The notes under the pieces were generated by a model. The model made no database searches. It was not told where the DNA came from and saw nothing but the letters and a program-made list of their open reading frames with translations. This document shows, in pieces, positions 35,701 to 50,700 of a DNA stretch of 64,000 bases (positions are counted from its first letter, which is position 1; the number at the start of each line of letters is the position of its first letter). The stretch spans positions 7,866,501 to 7,930,500 of the forward strand of contig CM060887.1 of NCBI GenBank assembly GCA_030762935.1, read 5' to 3'. The stretch comes from Hymenopus coronatus (taxonomy: Eukaryota > Arthropoda > Insecta > Mantodea > Hymenopodidae). The translations under genes and the position numbers were made by a program.

Positions 35701-38700
35701 GAAGTAATAGTAAAGTCATATTAACTCCTTAGGGAAGCAAAGGGAAGACACGCCATCAAATTCTATTTTATTGTCAACAACTTTATCTGATTCCACTTTT
35801 TCCCTTCCATCTCTACTTCAGCTTGCACTGTATTGTGCCAAGTCATACTAGATCTGCCTCTTCACCAGCTTGAGCTTTGGGCTTCCAAGAGAAGGCTAAA
35901 ATGTTCAGTTAATGGAGTTGGTGTGTCTATTAAGAAGAAGATGAAAGGCAGTTTCATCCTCTTTGTAATATAACCTTCATACTGGTTCCTCTCTAAAGAT
36001 TCCCATTATATGTAGGCATTTCTACAGTAAGTACGCTACAAAACTTGGCCATCTGGCACACGGTCCATCTCCCGGTCACGTACTGTACACTTGGCTGGCA
36101 GTCACACATGCGTGGACGTCAAATAAAACCTCCAATCACATTAACACTTATCAGAATAAACACAAAACAGACCTCATCACAGGGGATGTTGGAAATTCCT
36201 GGACAACAGTAACCTTGTATGGTTTGAGTTAAAAGTTTTGTTACTTTCCATGCTGAAGCTTTAGAAGTGTCGGTTTGTTGTGCAAGACACCTAGGAGATT
36301 TTCAAGGTGATCATTCTAACCTTTCTCCAATTTCATCTAATTTCTGCTCCATAAGCAAACGTTTGTTTACCTTTCTTTTCCTATCACAAATTGATCCCAT
36401 CTCCCTGAATTTATTTACAAGCAAACGAATTGTGTCTCTACTTGGAACACATACCCAGGAAATATAATTTCATTCCTATAAGATGTAAGCACATATGTAT
36501 CGTACATAAACACTCTTTGTGGTATTGTACAGTGCATTTTGAAAGCACTTCAAGCAAAAATAAACAGTTCTAAACTTTGTAATGTTATTCACGTGCGAAC
36601 TGGCCTAGAACAGAAGTGAGACTGACGCATGTGTGATGACAGAACGAAGAAGAGACAATTTTTTTTTATTTTGATTTGAAAGTTTTACTTTAGCTATTTG
36701 CAGCATTGGCATCCCGTTCATATTTCCTTCATGTGAGAGTTTCCAAGTACTGCAAAGTTGTGTTTGAAAAGTTAGTTTACATTTTTTTTTTTAATTTTAT
36801 GTTTGAAAGCAGTTTCTGAAAAGGTAAAATTTTCTATACAAATGCCCAGTTATTTCAGAAACTAATTAACACTAAGGGCTGAAATTTTTGCCACATATTT
36901 GCACCTAAATAGGCTTTATTTAAACAAAAAATGTTATGTATATGTATTAGTTATTTTTTTAAAATTTAAAAATCACTATTTTTCAAACAATTTTAAGAGC
37001 TTCATTAAAAAAATCATAGGTTTCCTTCTAATGAACAGAAATATTGTATTTTTCATCAATCAACAGTAAAGGTATGGTTGAATATACCTTGAAAAATTTA
37101 GCTCATTATTTTAAATAATTACTGAGATAATGGGTCATGCTTTAAGACTAACAAGATAGGACATTTCAACTCTCCTTAATAAGTGCATATTTGCTGTACC
37201 ACTAACTTTATGCTTCTGTCTTTGCAGTACATCTTCACAGCATGCGGTGGTACACAGAAAGGCATTGCGTTGAAGGATTTACTTTGTGGATTAGTGCTAC
37301 TAACCAGAGGAAAAGAAGAAGAGAAGTTGAAGTGTAAGTTTGCACTTTAATGTTCAGATGCTATGTCTGTGAGAAAGAATTTGATGGAAGTAATTTAAAT
37401 GTTTGCATTTGCAGTTCTCTTTGGACTTTATTCAAATGAAAGTGGGAGCTATATAGTAAGAGAAGAACTGCAGCACATGCTCCAGGCCTGTGAAAATGGC
37501 TATGTTCCTGATGCTATAGCAAGTCTCTTTGCTGAAGTAAGTAGCTTTTAACTGTCAAAAATGCTAGATTCAATTGATATATTTTCATATAGAGTTATAG
37601 GTTTTTCATTTCCACTACATCATTCATCAGGAAGTTTTGTGTTCAATGATTATGAATCATGGTTTGAAATTTGTAAAGCTTATTCCTTCTCAGGGGTTGA
37701 ATCATCAGTTTTCATCCATACTATACAGAAATTTGTTAGCTTTGGTGACACAGGGTTTTAAACCACTTTTGGCAACATGCAGAAGAAATTGGAAATGAAG
37801 AGGAAAACGCCAGAGAAACTTTGTTATGGAACTTGGCTTGCTTGGTATAACAGCACATTCAAATTACTTAAATTTAAAGTTGCAAGAAGAAATTCATATC
37901 TTGTGCTGCCCACTAGAAATGAATAGTGTAAGCTTAATTCATTTCTGGCTTTGTGCTCAGTGACCATAGTTTTATTCTTGGCTAGGGTGGTAATTTTAAG
38001 CTTGTCCTTAACAAAGCTTCACCTCTGAGTAGCTCATGTGAATTATCTTCATTGTAGAGACCACAGTAAAGCTGTAGGTCCTCTTATTCATTGTCACTCC
38101 TTCACTGTCACTCCTTCACTGCAGATAAGAGATTCCGTCTTACAGCCAGTAAATGGGTCTGTACATGACTTGGTGAAACAAGGTTTCCATGGAGATCATT
38201 GACCATTTGGGGAACTTTGAAAACCAACCAACCAACCAACCAACCATAGTGATAAAGTAATGGTCTTGTTTACTTCTAAACACTAGTTTAAATGTATATG
38301 TTAGCTTAGAACTTGTATTAGAATTACTTTACATTACCAACTTTTTTTATGAAAGGCTATTTTGGAACAGTGATAAGTATGAATAGAATAGGTGAATTGG
38401 ATTTGTAACACTTTTTATAGATATTGAAAAAGATAACTGCCTTCCATTTCTATATATGAAAATAATTAGAGAAAATAACAAACTAACCTTTGGTATCTAT
38501 CACAAACATACTCTGACAACTATATAAAGAATTATGGCCACGATCCTATAGTGCACAAACATGCAGTATTCAATAGCTTCACCCATAAACTGGTCTGCAC
38601 ACCATTAAAAGAAGAAGAGTACAACAGAGAATACAAACACACAGTATCTTCAGCAAAAACAATGGCTTTAACCAAAAAGTAATAGATAAAAAAATAAAAC

Positions 38701-41700
38701 AATTTAAATAACAAAAACTAATCACAAAACTAAGCTCACCAATAGATAAAACTTGCTTCAAAAAGTTCACTTATCATCCAAAACTACACCACAGGTTTCA
38801 AAATATTTTCAAAAAACATAAAATCACACTTGCTCCCCAAAATAAGTTCAGCCTACAAAAAATCAAAAAATCCTCTGCAACAACTTAAAAGACCCAATCC
38901 CATAACTCAAAAAAATCAGGAGTCTACAGAATAGATTGCACAGATTGCAACAAATTTTACATAGGAAAAACAAAAAAGACATCTTGAAATTAGATTAAAA
39001 GACACTTAAGAGCAAAAAATATAAAAAAACAAATCAGCTGTCGCACACCACTTCTAGATTACCAAGCATGAAATATCATCAAACATATTCCTTATAAAAC
39101 TCGCTTTAACCCTGCCGCTGAATCCTTGCACTTGACAGTTTGGGTGGAAGTTCATCATTCAGTCACCAGGGACAGACACACCTCAACATGGAACATCCTG
39201 TAGAGATTCAGTTGGAAACCATCAACAGTGAAGCCCACATGGAAGGGATACTTAAAGTGTTACAAATCCAACTCGCCTATTGTAAATGTATAATTTTGAA
39301 GCTGCTTACAGTGAAGGCATAATCAAATTGAATTAATTAATTCAATTTCACCTATTGTACTTTACATTACTAATGCAATGAGGTGCAAATTTGTATAAAA
39401 TGTTAATTATGCTTGACAGCGTGACAAAGTAAGCTATGAAGAGTTCCGTGACTGGTTGACCACACATCCAGATGCTACATCACTGAGTCGCTGGCTTCTT
39501 TCAGAACCTTGTACTGTAACGCTTAGCAATGAACTGGAGACACCAACATTCTATCAAACCCTTGCTGGGGTTACCCATTGTAAGTGCAAGGCTAAGTACA
39601 TAGTGAACATTTTCTTTTTACTATATCTTAACCTTTAGTTAATAACTTTGAGTTACAGTGGGTTATTGAATATCATTAGATTTTATGTGAATGCATAGCT
39701 CAGTTCATACTTCAAATGTTGAAATATTTCACTGTTTTATATGTATCAAGAGTTGTCCATTTGGAAAATTCTGAACAGAAATTATCCTGGGATATTATTG
39801 GCCACATAATCTCAAATGTATGATTTGATTTTGTTACTTTAGGCTCAGAACTTGTTAGATTGCCATGACTGCTGTTAATCACTGCTTTAAATACAGTAAT
39901 GAAAGCCAATTAAACCAAGCCCCATTTTATTATTAAAGTTACAGATTGCTGACAACTCTCGGATTTCTTGCGCAGTGGAGAGAGGCTGCGACAGGGTTAC
40001 CTTATAATTTATTAACCGTATATAATCTGTACACTTTAACAGTGTTATCATTTGAGGACATAAATTTGTCATGTTCCAATATTTAAATAATTATCAGGTT
40101 AAATTTCATGATTTATGATTTATTAATGGATATCTCACCTTTTATGTGTTTAGTGGAAGAAACAGATATTATGGAACTTGAAAAACGTTACTGGCAGCTC
40201 AAAGGACAATCTCGGACGGGGAAACTGGATTTGGATACTCTGGTTCCACTTATTAGTCCTCCAGTACCTTTGTCTGTGTGTCCTGGGGTTTTTGGAGCAT
40301 TTGATGAGAATCGCGACAGTCACATAGATTTCAAGGAAATGGCATGTGGAATTTCTGCTGCTTGTCGAGGACCATTGACAGAAAGACAAAAATGTAAGTA
40401 AAAGCTTAAATGTATTGTACAACTTCTTTTACATAGCTTTTACATTTTTCTTACTCTAACCTAAACTGTGTACAAATTTTAAGTGCCTTCTTACTACCTC
40501 GGTTTGCATTGCACCCAGGTCATCAGTCTCCCAAATAGCTCTTGTCAACCCTTCCCTCCATATCTGAGTTATCTCCCCCCCCACTGTCTTCTTCTTACTT
40601 TTGTTGCTATTTCTCTACCCACCTATACTTCTAATCTTTCCCTTCCCTGTTGACATTTTTATAGCTACAATTGTCCCCTCTATTTTTTCCCATTTTTTCT
40701 CCCAAACCTTGTTTCTCCATATTGCTAGTTCCTTGCATTCCATCATATAATGTTCTATACTTTCTTTCTCACCACATATTTCACATATTCCTTTTTCACT
40801 GCTATTATCCCTCTTAAAAATCTTGTTCGTGTTTTCATTCAAACTAGTCCTCCTTTTTCTTGCCTATTACAGTAATCTATATATAGTTCTCGTCCCCAGT
40901 CTCGTTTTATTTGTTTATAAAATTGTATCAATTTTGTGTGTTCTAAACTTCTCCTTATCTAGTATTTTACTAGTTTACCTACATTACTTTAATTTCTTTC
41001 TTCAAGCTTCCATATATCTCCCTATTTTTTCCATAATTTTGCAACCCCTGCCCACTAAGTATTTGTGCTCTCTGGATTGTTTTGTTGCTTCATACATAGC
41101 TTTAAGATTTCTCCATCTTCTTATACCAAACATTTGTACCAACATTTTATTATTCTGTCCATTATTATTCTCTTCCTTCTTGTTTTCCCAAGTTCTACCA
41201 AGGCACTTCTCTTGACACTGAACTCGTTAACCCCAATAATTAATTGCAAAACATTCTATACATATGATCCATCTTTTTATTTATGTCTGTGCCAGTCCCC
41301 CTCCCCCAGATCTCCGCTGCATAAAGCATCCTTGATTCCACTAGCACCTCATACATTCTTTCCAGCCACTTGGTTGTCATCTCTAACTTGTATTTGCAAA
41401 TTCTAAATAAATCTAAGTATAGTAGTATTTATATAAGGAATTCCCATGGCTTGTGATAAGTTATTGAATAATGTATAAATTGAATCAAATATCTATATCT
41501 TTTTTTATGTAGTTATTTGGAGACTTAAGTATAAATAAAATCGTGAAAAATCCATTTTGAGGGAACCTGCTGTAACATTTTGTCCAGAAGCCGATTTTCA
41601 AACTTTTAGTATTTTATTTTGTATATATTTTCTAGTTTCATATTCTGCTTTCAGCATTCCATTAGCTGTGATATTTACAATATAATTGAGAAATTAAAAA

Positions 41701-44700
41701 TGAAATTAAACAGTTTTGTTTATGGATGCTCTTTAGCTACTGTAATTCTTAGTGTCCCATTCTATACTGGCCATGAGAGACAGCTTGATTTTGTTCAGAG
41801 GCCTCTTTATCAGACTTACGGTTCTTACACGTGCTGTAAATCTACAACACGGGACCAACAGCTTTACTTCCCTTCCAAATGAAGTCATCGTAAAGATTTT
41901 TATGCCTGAAAAAATCCATTGCCCTTTACTGGGTTTGAACTGAATGGTTTTGAGGATGTATTGTCAGGATTCCTTATATTTATAAATGAATGTGCTGAAT
42001 TTGATACCTATGTATGACATACAAACTATAGTAGTTTAGTTAATAGTAAAGTGGTAAACAAAGCACACTAGACTGCCTCTGTGGTCGAGTAGGGGGGTCC
42101 CGGGTTCGATTCCCGGCTGGGGCAGGGAATTTTTCTCTAGCCAGAATTATTCCCTACCCCCCACAGAGGCTGGAAGTTTGTATGTAAGTGTGAATGTGTG
42201 CGTGTTTGGGTTAAAAAAAAAATTAAACCAATGTAAAAAGAACCTACAGACAAGGAGTTGTTTCAAGTGGAAAGCCCCCAATATGACCTTACATGTTAAA
42301 GGGGGCTATATATATATAAACACACACTAATCTGACATAACAAAAAGAATAGAAATGGCAGCATGTATTGTACGGAAGAACTTCTTCACTTAAGCTAGAA
42401 GTGATAGTGGTCTGTGTATGTGTTTCAGTTTGCTTCAAAGTCTTTGATACTGACAGAGATGGAATCCTTTGTGAAGAGGAGTTGAGTCATATGATTGATG
42501 TGCTGCTTTTTGTGCGGCATGAGAATAAATCACCAGAAGAATTGGCTGGCGACCCATATGGACAAGCCGGTAAGATTTATAGCTCTCTAATTACAGCCAA
42601 ACCTCAGTTGACAAGGATTACCCTAAAAGCTTTGAAAATGAATGTGATAACATTTTTAAAATTTAGACAAAATGTTTTTTTTCACACAAGCCATGTATAG
42701 GACAGGAGTTGGATAGGTAGAGTCAGATTGAAAAATTCAATGCCGTAGCCAGGATTTGAACCACAGATCTCCTGGTCTCTTAGCCAGTTGCCCTACCACT
42801 GAGCTACCATGGCTTGTGTGAAAAAAACAATTAGATCAATACTATTTGACCATATACTATGAGTCCTGGGATTTAAAGTACTTATGACATTGTAAGTGCC
42901 ATATGGGTATGCCATCTCAAAATAATTTGAGACCACCTTGTGGTTTGCCGGGAAACATTTGAGTCAGTTGAGAAATTTAATGCTTTGCCGGCATGTTGCC
43001 ATAGTATCTCGGTGGTAGAGCAACTGTCTAGAGACCGGGAGATCTGTGATTCAAATCCTGGCCATGTGTTTACAAATGGTATACTACTACTTATTTGTCA
43101 ATTTGCTTAAATTTGATGTTTTTGAAAGCTCTGTATATCTAACATTCAGGTTTCTCTCACAAGCCATTTTGAAATAAAACTTACTTATAGAAAAAGTTTA
43201 CATCTTTAAAGCACAGTGCTGTTTGTCTTCATTATAACTTTGTGTGAAAGAATTAATTGTATTAGAATAACTACATGCCTTAATTTGTTTCAGCAGATAC
43301 TTCTGCCATATTATCTGATATACGTCAACATGCAAGTGGAAATGGTTTAACCACAGAGGAATATTTAATGTGGACTGTAAACAATCCTCTACCAATGGAC
43401 TTCTTAAATCTAATATTTCAGGTAAATTCAATGTTGGTTGACTATAATCCTTATATATATATATATATATATATGTTTTAAGGCTTGAAATATTTACTTT
43501 TTAAAAGCACAATATCACATTTTGCCAAATACACAAAAAAATTTCCAAATGAATTTTTTCTAAAATAACTTAGAAATTTAACATACTGTATTTATTTACT
43601 TATTTATTAGTATGAATCTAATACATATTTGAGTATGATGGGCCTCAGCCCATGCTCTTAGCTTGTCATACCCACCCTTATAAATATGTGTTATATATAT
43701 ATATCTAACACATTTCAGTTCTCTATAACTATCAAAAACAATAATAGCTTGCAGAAAATGTTATTGACTTAAATTCTATTTGAACAGATCAGTTTGATTT
43801 TTATACAACTTATAAATGACCTAAGCTTCTACGTCCTTTATAAATCTCTCTTTAACACTATTCTCCTATCCATGTTATCCCCCTTCAGCTCTAGGAATGT
43901 GTTTCTCCATAGATCCCTTCTTTGGCATTCGGGACTAGATGCTCCTCTACCTCTTCCTTCCACAAATGGGACACTAATTCTGTGGGATGCCTTTTCTTAT
44001 CCCTTTTAATTTCTAAGTACCAGTCCCTTCCTTCCTTTGTTATTTACCTTATGTCTCCCTTTCCTATGTTTCCCTCATTGAGAGACATTTTTCGGTTATC
44101 CCACCAAAATTTTTATGTATTTCTATGTCTTCAAATCTGTTCCTTATTATTTTGTAAAATGTATTATTTTTGTTTTATCCTCTCCAATATATTCCCCCAT
44201 CTCATTCACATCCACATTCATATGGATAATACTAGTCTGTCCAAAACTCCTAAGACTTTTTTCCTGATACTCTACACACTGCCTTAACACATTATATACA
44301 AAATTTCACAGTAGCTTGATTTATTAAAATAAAATTTAAGACTGGCTGATATGATTTTTTCCCCATATATTGTCCCACTGTGTAGAAGAAAAGATAAAAA
44401 TCTGTATGAATATCTAAAAGTCTAAGTATTGAGAGAAAAACTGTGGAATAAAAAAATTGGAATGATTAAGATATATAAATTTTGGTTTGGCAATAGTAGG
44501 AAAAGATTTCTGAAAACATGTAATTGGGTAGTGAAGGTAAGAGGGAATCAGTGAAGAAAAAGTTTTTAAGGCCAAAGAAGAATTCAGGATAAAATGTAAG
44601 AAATCAGTAGAATAAGAGATAGGTGGATGAAATGACATAGAATAAGGAAAGGAATAGGATTCATTCTACACAAACAACCTGAATGTGAAGTGTATAGGAT

Positions 44701-47700
44701 CTGAAAATATCAAGTAAATTCATGTTCAGAAAATTCAGTTTTTATGTGTGTTTTAAAGATATAAGTGGATTAAGATGATGTATTATCATATATGCTTGCA
44801 ATGTTTGGGTGTAAGCTCTAATTGGTGATTTATCAATGTGTTGAAAATATTTAAAGCTATAATACTTCACACAGATACCTAAAGTTACAAAATGATGAAA
44901 GCATTTTGGGAATTCAATACTAGTTTTTCATTTATATATTCAGTTACCGAGCAGTATATCTTATTTATTAAAAAAATGTTATACTATTTTGTGAAAATAA
45001 TTGTGTGTTCCAAAGTAATTGCCAAAAGCTTGTCTGTTATATTATGAGGATGTAAAGATAATTTTTTATAATCTGAGTTATTTTGCTGATTGATTTCAGT
45101 AATGGTCTCTTCCAAGTGTTGGGATGTTTGAAAGTATTAATCTTTGTGTTTATTAGTTCTTTGCCAAAACTGGGTTTGGAATGACATAATTCTAGACATT
45201 TTATTCACTTCTATAATAGTTTTTTGTGGATTTTTGCAGGTGTGCCATATTGTGCTGGGTTTGCGACCAGTATCTAGAGAAGAAGAAGGTGAAATTGTTA
45301 GAGGATGGCTAGAGCGAGAAGAGCGTAGGGGATACAGAGTAGGACAGTTCTGGTATTTGATAGCTATGGACTGGTGGAGGAGTTGGGCAGAATATGTCAC
45401 ATATAGAGTAAGTCAAAAACAAAAGTTATTGTTGTTTAAGCTCCTCAGATTTTTGTCAAATTCACTGCTTATCAAGGCTTTCCAAGAGTTGTCACGAACT
45501 CACAATTTTTTTGTCAAATTGCTTTTATTACTTTTAAAGTCTTGACAGCAAATAATGGCAATCTGTAAATGGTCATAGATTTGAAGCTTTGGCAGTAAAA
45601 ATATTTACAAAGTCTTGAAAGCAAATAATGACAGACTGTAAATGGACAAAGATTTGATAGTTTTGGCCAGTAACACAAATTTACAGTGCATCATGAAATC
45701 AGCAACATGGCTGAAAGTGAAAGTAAATAAAAATGGCCACTCATGCAACGAATGTAAAAAAAATCAACAAAACGTATTTTCTGAATTTTCCTCTTAGTAT
45801 TCCAATTGGTAGCTTAGTTCATTGTTATAAAACTTAAAGTTAAAAGAATTGTTGGTTAATTTGCTAGTAAAATCAGATGAACCATTTAACATAGTAATGC
45901 TTGTTCTATTTATTTTAGGCTGGAAGTGAAAGTCCTGTCAGCAGCTGTTTAAATGGCAGTAGTTTAGGAAGTAATACGGGTAGTTTAAAGCGTACCAGTC
46001 GTCTTTCTGGAAGACGAACACAACAACAGACCTTGCTGGTTGAGGATTGTGTAGCCCTGGATAACAGCTCTGTGGTTGTTACGGGGATCAATCCCCTGGA
46101 TGCAGCTGGATCATGGGATGCACTAGGTTGGCAACAGCGTGCGTTGGGAGCTAGTCCTAAAAAAGCAAGTTCGAGTTCACTTAGCTTGCTTGGTGCTCAG
46201 GATTGTTCCAGGTAATGTTGTAGTTAAGTTTGCTCTTCTGTTCTACTTACATTTTACTTTCTCTAGCACATATGTACAATGTACTAGTAGTTAGAGAAGG
46301 TATTGTATTCCACCCAAAAATTCAATACCTAGATTTCACTGGAAATATGTTTTGAGACCCCCTGAATATAATAAAAAAAGAATTTTTAGAAAAAGGTATG
46401 CACATGCATGTGTGAACAGGATTCTTAAAACTGAGAAGTCCATTAAATACTAAACTTGGTTTTACTGTTAGAACCGTGTTCAAATCCTGCTGTGCCATTG
46501 AATTTTTGGGCTGGTTCTAATAGTAAAACAAATACCTTTGCTAAAGCTTTAATATAACATTACCAATATAATAATAAAATTGCCCAATAGTTGGCATAAC
46601 TATGTGCTACTAAATATTTATGATATGCAAGTTACAATTGAAGTGTTTTCTGAAGTTGGGAGACTTTGATTGAGTAAAAAATTAATTAGTTGGAGGATTG
46701 AATCTCATACCAACATGTTGTCACAGTTGCTCAGTGGTTAGAGTAATTGCACAAAGAGTGAGAAAAACTGTGTTCAAATCCTGGCTGTGACATTGAATTT
46801 TTTAAAAATGGCTGAAATGATTTTGATTAAAATACCGTATGTTTAAGATATTTTTGTGACAAAATAAATGTTTAGCTTGAATTTTCTGGGAATAGCCTCT
46901 GAAGAAGTCTTTACTCTGCATGATTTTTGTATAACCGGTAAACCGTAAGAGATAGACAAAAGTTTAACCATTTCTGAGATATTCCATGTTATTGGTTTCA
47001 ATTTTAAAATATTTTAACTTTCCTGAAATGAGAAGTCTTCATTCTTTTCTTACTTCTCTTGTTTTCCTCCTGGCCATGGATAGAGTACTAAATTTCAATT
47101 TTATCACATGGCAATCAGCTTTTAAAAGATTTGACTATTGCTTTAGCCTAGTGTACTCTCTTATTTCCCATCTACTTACAAGGAAGCAAGTAATATAATT
47201 TCTGCTAATATTTTTCTTGATTGCTATGAAATAGATAGAAGAATAAGCTTTTGTAAGAATATTTTGTTTGCAAAACAGGTTTTTTTTTTTAAGTTAAACA
47301 AAGGTTTATCCAAAGAGTGGATGTGGTACACAATGAAGTGCAAACAATTATACTAAATTACAATGTGACACACTTGAGTTGGTTCACGACACATTACGTT
47401 GTCTAGTTGTAATGAAGGTCCTTTTTGCAGGTCATCCAGCGTAACCTCTAGTCCCAGTCATTCCCCTCGACAACCAAGGAAAACGTTACCAAGTTCAGGG
47501 AACATGCCACCTTCTCCACCAGGACCTATAGACAACTCAGGGCTGGTTGCAGCTCCTACCTGCAAAGTAGTAACGCTTACTGGGGAAGGTGGAAAGCTGA
47601 AACGTAATCTGATGCTGGTGCGCTGGAGGGATTTTGAGCTTGTCCCTGATTCGTTATGGAAGGCACTGTTTCAGTGGTATGGAGGTTCTCCAGCTCTTCC

Positions 47701-50700
47701 CAGACAGGTATGTACATGAAGTGTTCTTTCACATTTCCTCTGTAATATAATGAAATCTTGACAGTTTTTCCATAATTTAAATGAGCTCGTAATTTCCATT
47801 GAAATCATCAATTTAGTCAACAGATGGCAGTTAAAAAAAATGTAAATGGCATGTTATTTATGGATGCTCTTTAACTACTGTGGTTCTCAGCGTCCCATTC
47901 TAAATTGGGCATGAAAGACTGCTTAATTTTGCTCAGAGGCCTCTCTATCAGGCTTGAGGTTCTTTTACGTGCCATAAATCTATGACATGGAACCAATGGC
48001 TTTATTTTCCTTCCGAAGGAAGCTATGCTAAGGATTTTTACACCCGAAAATATCCATCATCCTCCGCCGGGTTTGAACTCGCGACCTTGGGTATATGAAG
48101 TTAGCATGATAACCATTACACCACGGAGGGCGACAGATGGCAGTTGATTCTCCCTGAGATCATTAACAAATTTCACATGTCCATGAGCTTTCAGAGAGAA
48201 ATTATGGCCTATTAAAATGGTTCAACTTTATATGGATCGCACTGTATTTATAGGAGTTTTTGAAAAAGCAATAACATTTAAGTGTTATGAAGGCGATAGT
48301 GTGGAGATCTTGGCAACCACACTTTGTCAGCGGAAGATTGAGATGTTGGGATGGAGTTTTCTAAATCCACATTACAAAGGATGGAAGAAGAACCCGATAT
48401 CCTAAATGATTTCTTTGGTCAGACGAAGCCATGCTTCAAGTGGGTGGGTTCTTAAATCGCCATAACTGCCATTACTGGAGTGCTAGCAAGAGCAGTCCTG
48501 GAATTACAATTGAAAAATTGTAGACACGCCCTTCGTTAACTGTGTGGTGAGTTATTCATCATGATGACAATACTTTTCCAACTGCATTTTTGGAAGTCAT
48601 GGAAATATTGAGTGTCACCGAGAAATCCAGACTTGATCCCATTGGATTTTTGCCTTTGGGGATATGCCAGAAAACTATGACTTAAACACTTTGGAAGCAG
48701 TCATTAGGGCAGAGTGTTTGTGCGGGTATCAAACGATATGTACCAACGGTCACACCCCGATTGCTACTAATGCTGCTTATGTTGAAATATAAAATGGCAA
48801 TTGAAAGCAACTATGTAACATTGTTAATGAGTGAATGATAGTGAAATAAAAGAGGGATATAATAGTGGATCATCCTGACCATTTCACCTGGCTAAGCCAT
48901 TCATATCCTGAAATGTCAATGTCTCTACATTGTGCGCACAAAGTCTGGATACACCTATATTAAATTCAAATTGACATGAAATAAAAGTAAAATTTCCAAT
49001 ATTTATGTAATTAAATGTTTCTCCTTATGTTTTAGGACTCCAAAACATCGGTTGTGTCTCCCCATTGTCTCTGCATAGCTGAATATGGCGCCATGTTCTC
49101 ATGTTCATCATATTCAACATGATGGAGTCACTGTTTGGAAAGCTACTCGCACTGCATTTTGCAGTTCACCAGCATACCACTGCTTCCACACCTCTTTGAT
49201 GTAACCCCGTAGTGCATTTCTAGAGTTGTTAGATCAGGGCTCCTTGGAAGCCATGTGAGATTGTCCAATCCTCTATCGATCCAACGATTTCCAAAGACTG
49301 CGTTCAGACATTGTCAAACAGCCACTGTGAAGTGAGCTGGCGCCCCATCATGTTGAAACCAAATACTGTTTAAGATTCCTACATTTTGCAGCTGTGGGAA
49401 GAGCCAGTCATGAATCATCTGGAGATAAGTGTTCTGATTAAAGGGACCATCAAAAAAATATGGGCCAAACAGATGAGTTTGTGTCATTCCGGTCCCAGAC
49501 CATGACATGTGTTTCCTCATGGTTGATTCTGGTACCCCTGTCTCTGCAGCACATTTCCTAAAGGATTTAACCGGAGATTGTTGGATAGATTTTTCCATGT
49601 CAGCACAAAGCCCAAGTCTGGTGGATGGTTTTCTACTTCTCGTCGTGTTGCGAACACTGCACATTAAAAATGTTTTCCGTTCCAATGCTAACAACGTCTT
49701 CTTTGTCAGTGCTGCTTTCACAAACTGTACAATGAAATCATCCTTGACATTTTTCATTGATTTGCCATTAATTTGATGCTCATGAACCCACACAGCAGAC
49801 ACTAAGCGTTCCTCAATTGTGTAATCACTTGTATCAGCCATTCTTTCTCAATATCTCGGCATCAACTAGTTTGATTCATAAGATTTGTTAATCAAACAAT
49901 CAAAGACGTCAACAATGGGTATCTGACAGGAGAATAACATGAGTATGTACCAACCTCAAAAAAACATATTTACTCACGTAATTTTAAATTTAGTACAGGG
50001 GTATACAGACTTTGTGAGCACACTGTAAATCACTTCACCTGGCTTCAAGAATGTCTAGAGTATGTATGTCACCAGGAAAGCTTCAGCTCATAAAACACAA
50101 ATAATAACTTGTTTTGTGGAGCATAAGAGTCTGTGCAACTCAATTTTATTAGTTTTTAATGTTAATAAAATGTGTCAAAGACCATTTAATTCATAGGTTA
50201 TGCATTCAATACTGGTCAATCCACTTCACAGCCTGTATTAGTTTGAACCACTGACAGTTGACTATCAACAAATGTTGTCAAAGCGAGATTGTCACATTTT
50301 ATTCATAATTTTTTTAGAAATTGTTACAGCTGTTAAAATTGTTTGTGATTTTGAAACTAAAGAAGCAAAGAAAATACTTTAAAAACTTAAAAAGGTGAAA
50401 CTAAAGTAGATGTATGTATGACATTTGTAAATAATCTATTCAATTAAATATTATTATTTAAAATACGTCTCTTATTCAAATTTTATTAATATTTTTGTTA
50501 TTTCATGCAACAGTCTTAGGAAATATCAGTATGATTTCACATAATTTGGATAATTTTCTATGTAGACTCTGAAATTTTGATATCCTGATATTAGTATTGA
50601 TATCTAGATGTTTTTAGATGTCTAAACATTTACATATTCCTATCATGGTTTGCTCTTGAAGTCACTGTTGTTTTGCAGCAACATTAAAATTTTAAGTCTT

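Noticed and set aside
40823..41406. Two long plus-strand hydrophobic frames
   Set aside because: Complement of the minus-strand LINE remnant; no membrane protein family is recognised.
42071..42125. Possible tRNA gene with clean B box
   Set aside because: The anticodon arm is too short and the sequence continues into a SINE body; no complete cloverleaf can be drawn.
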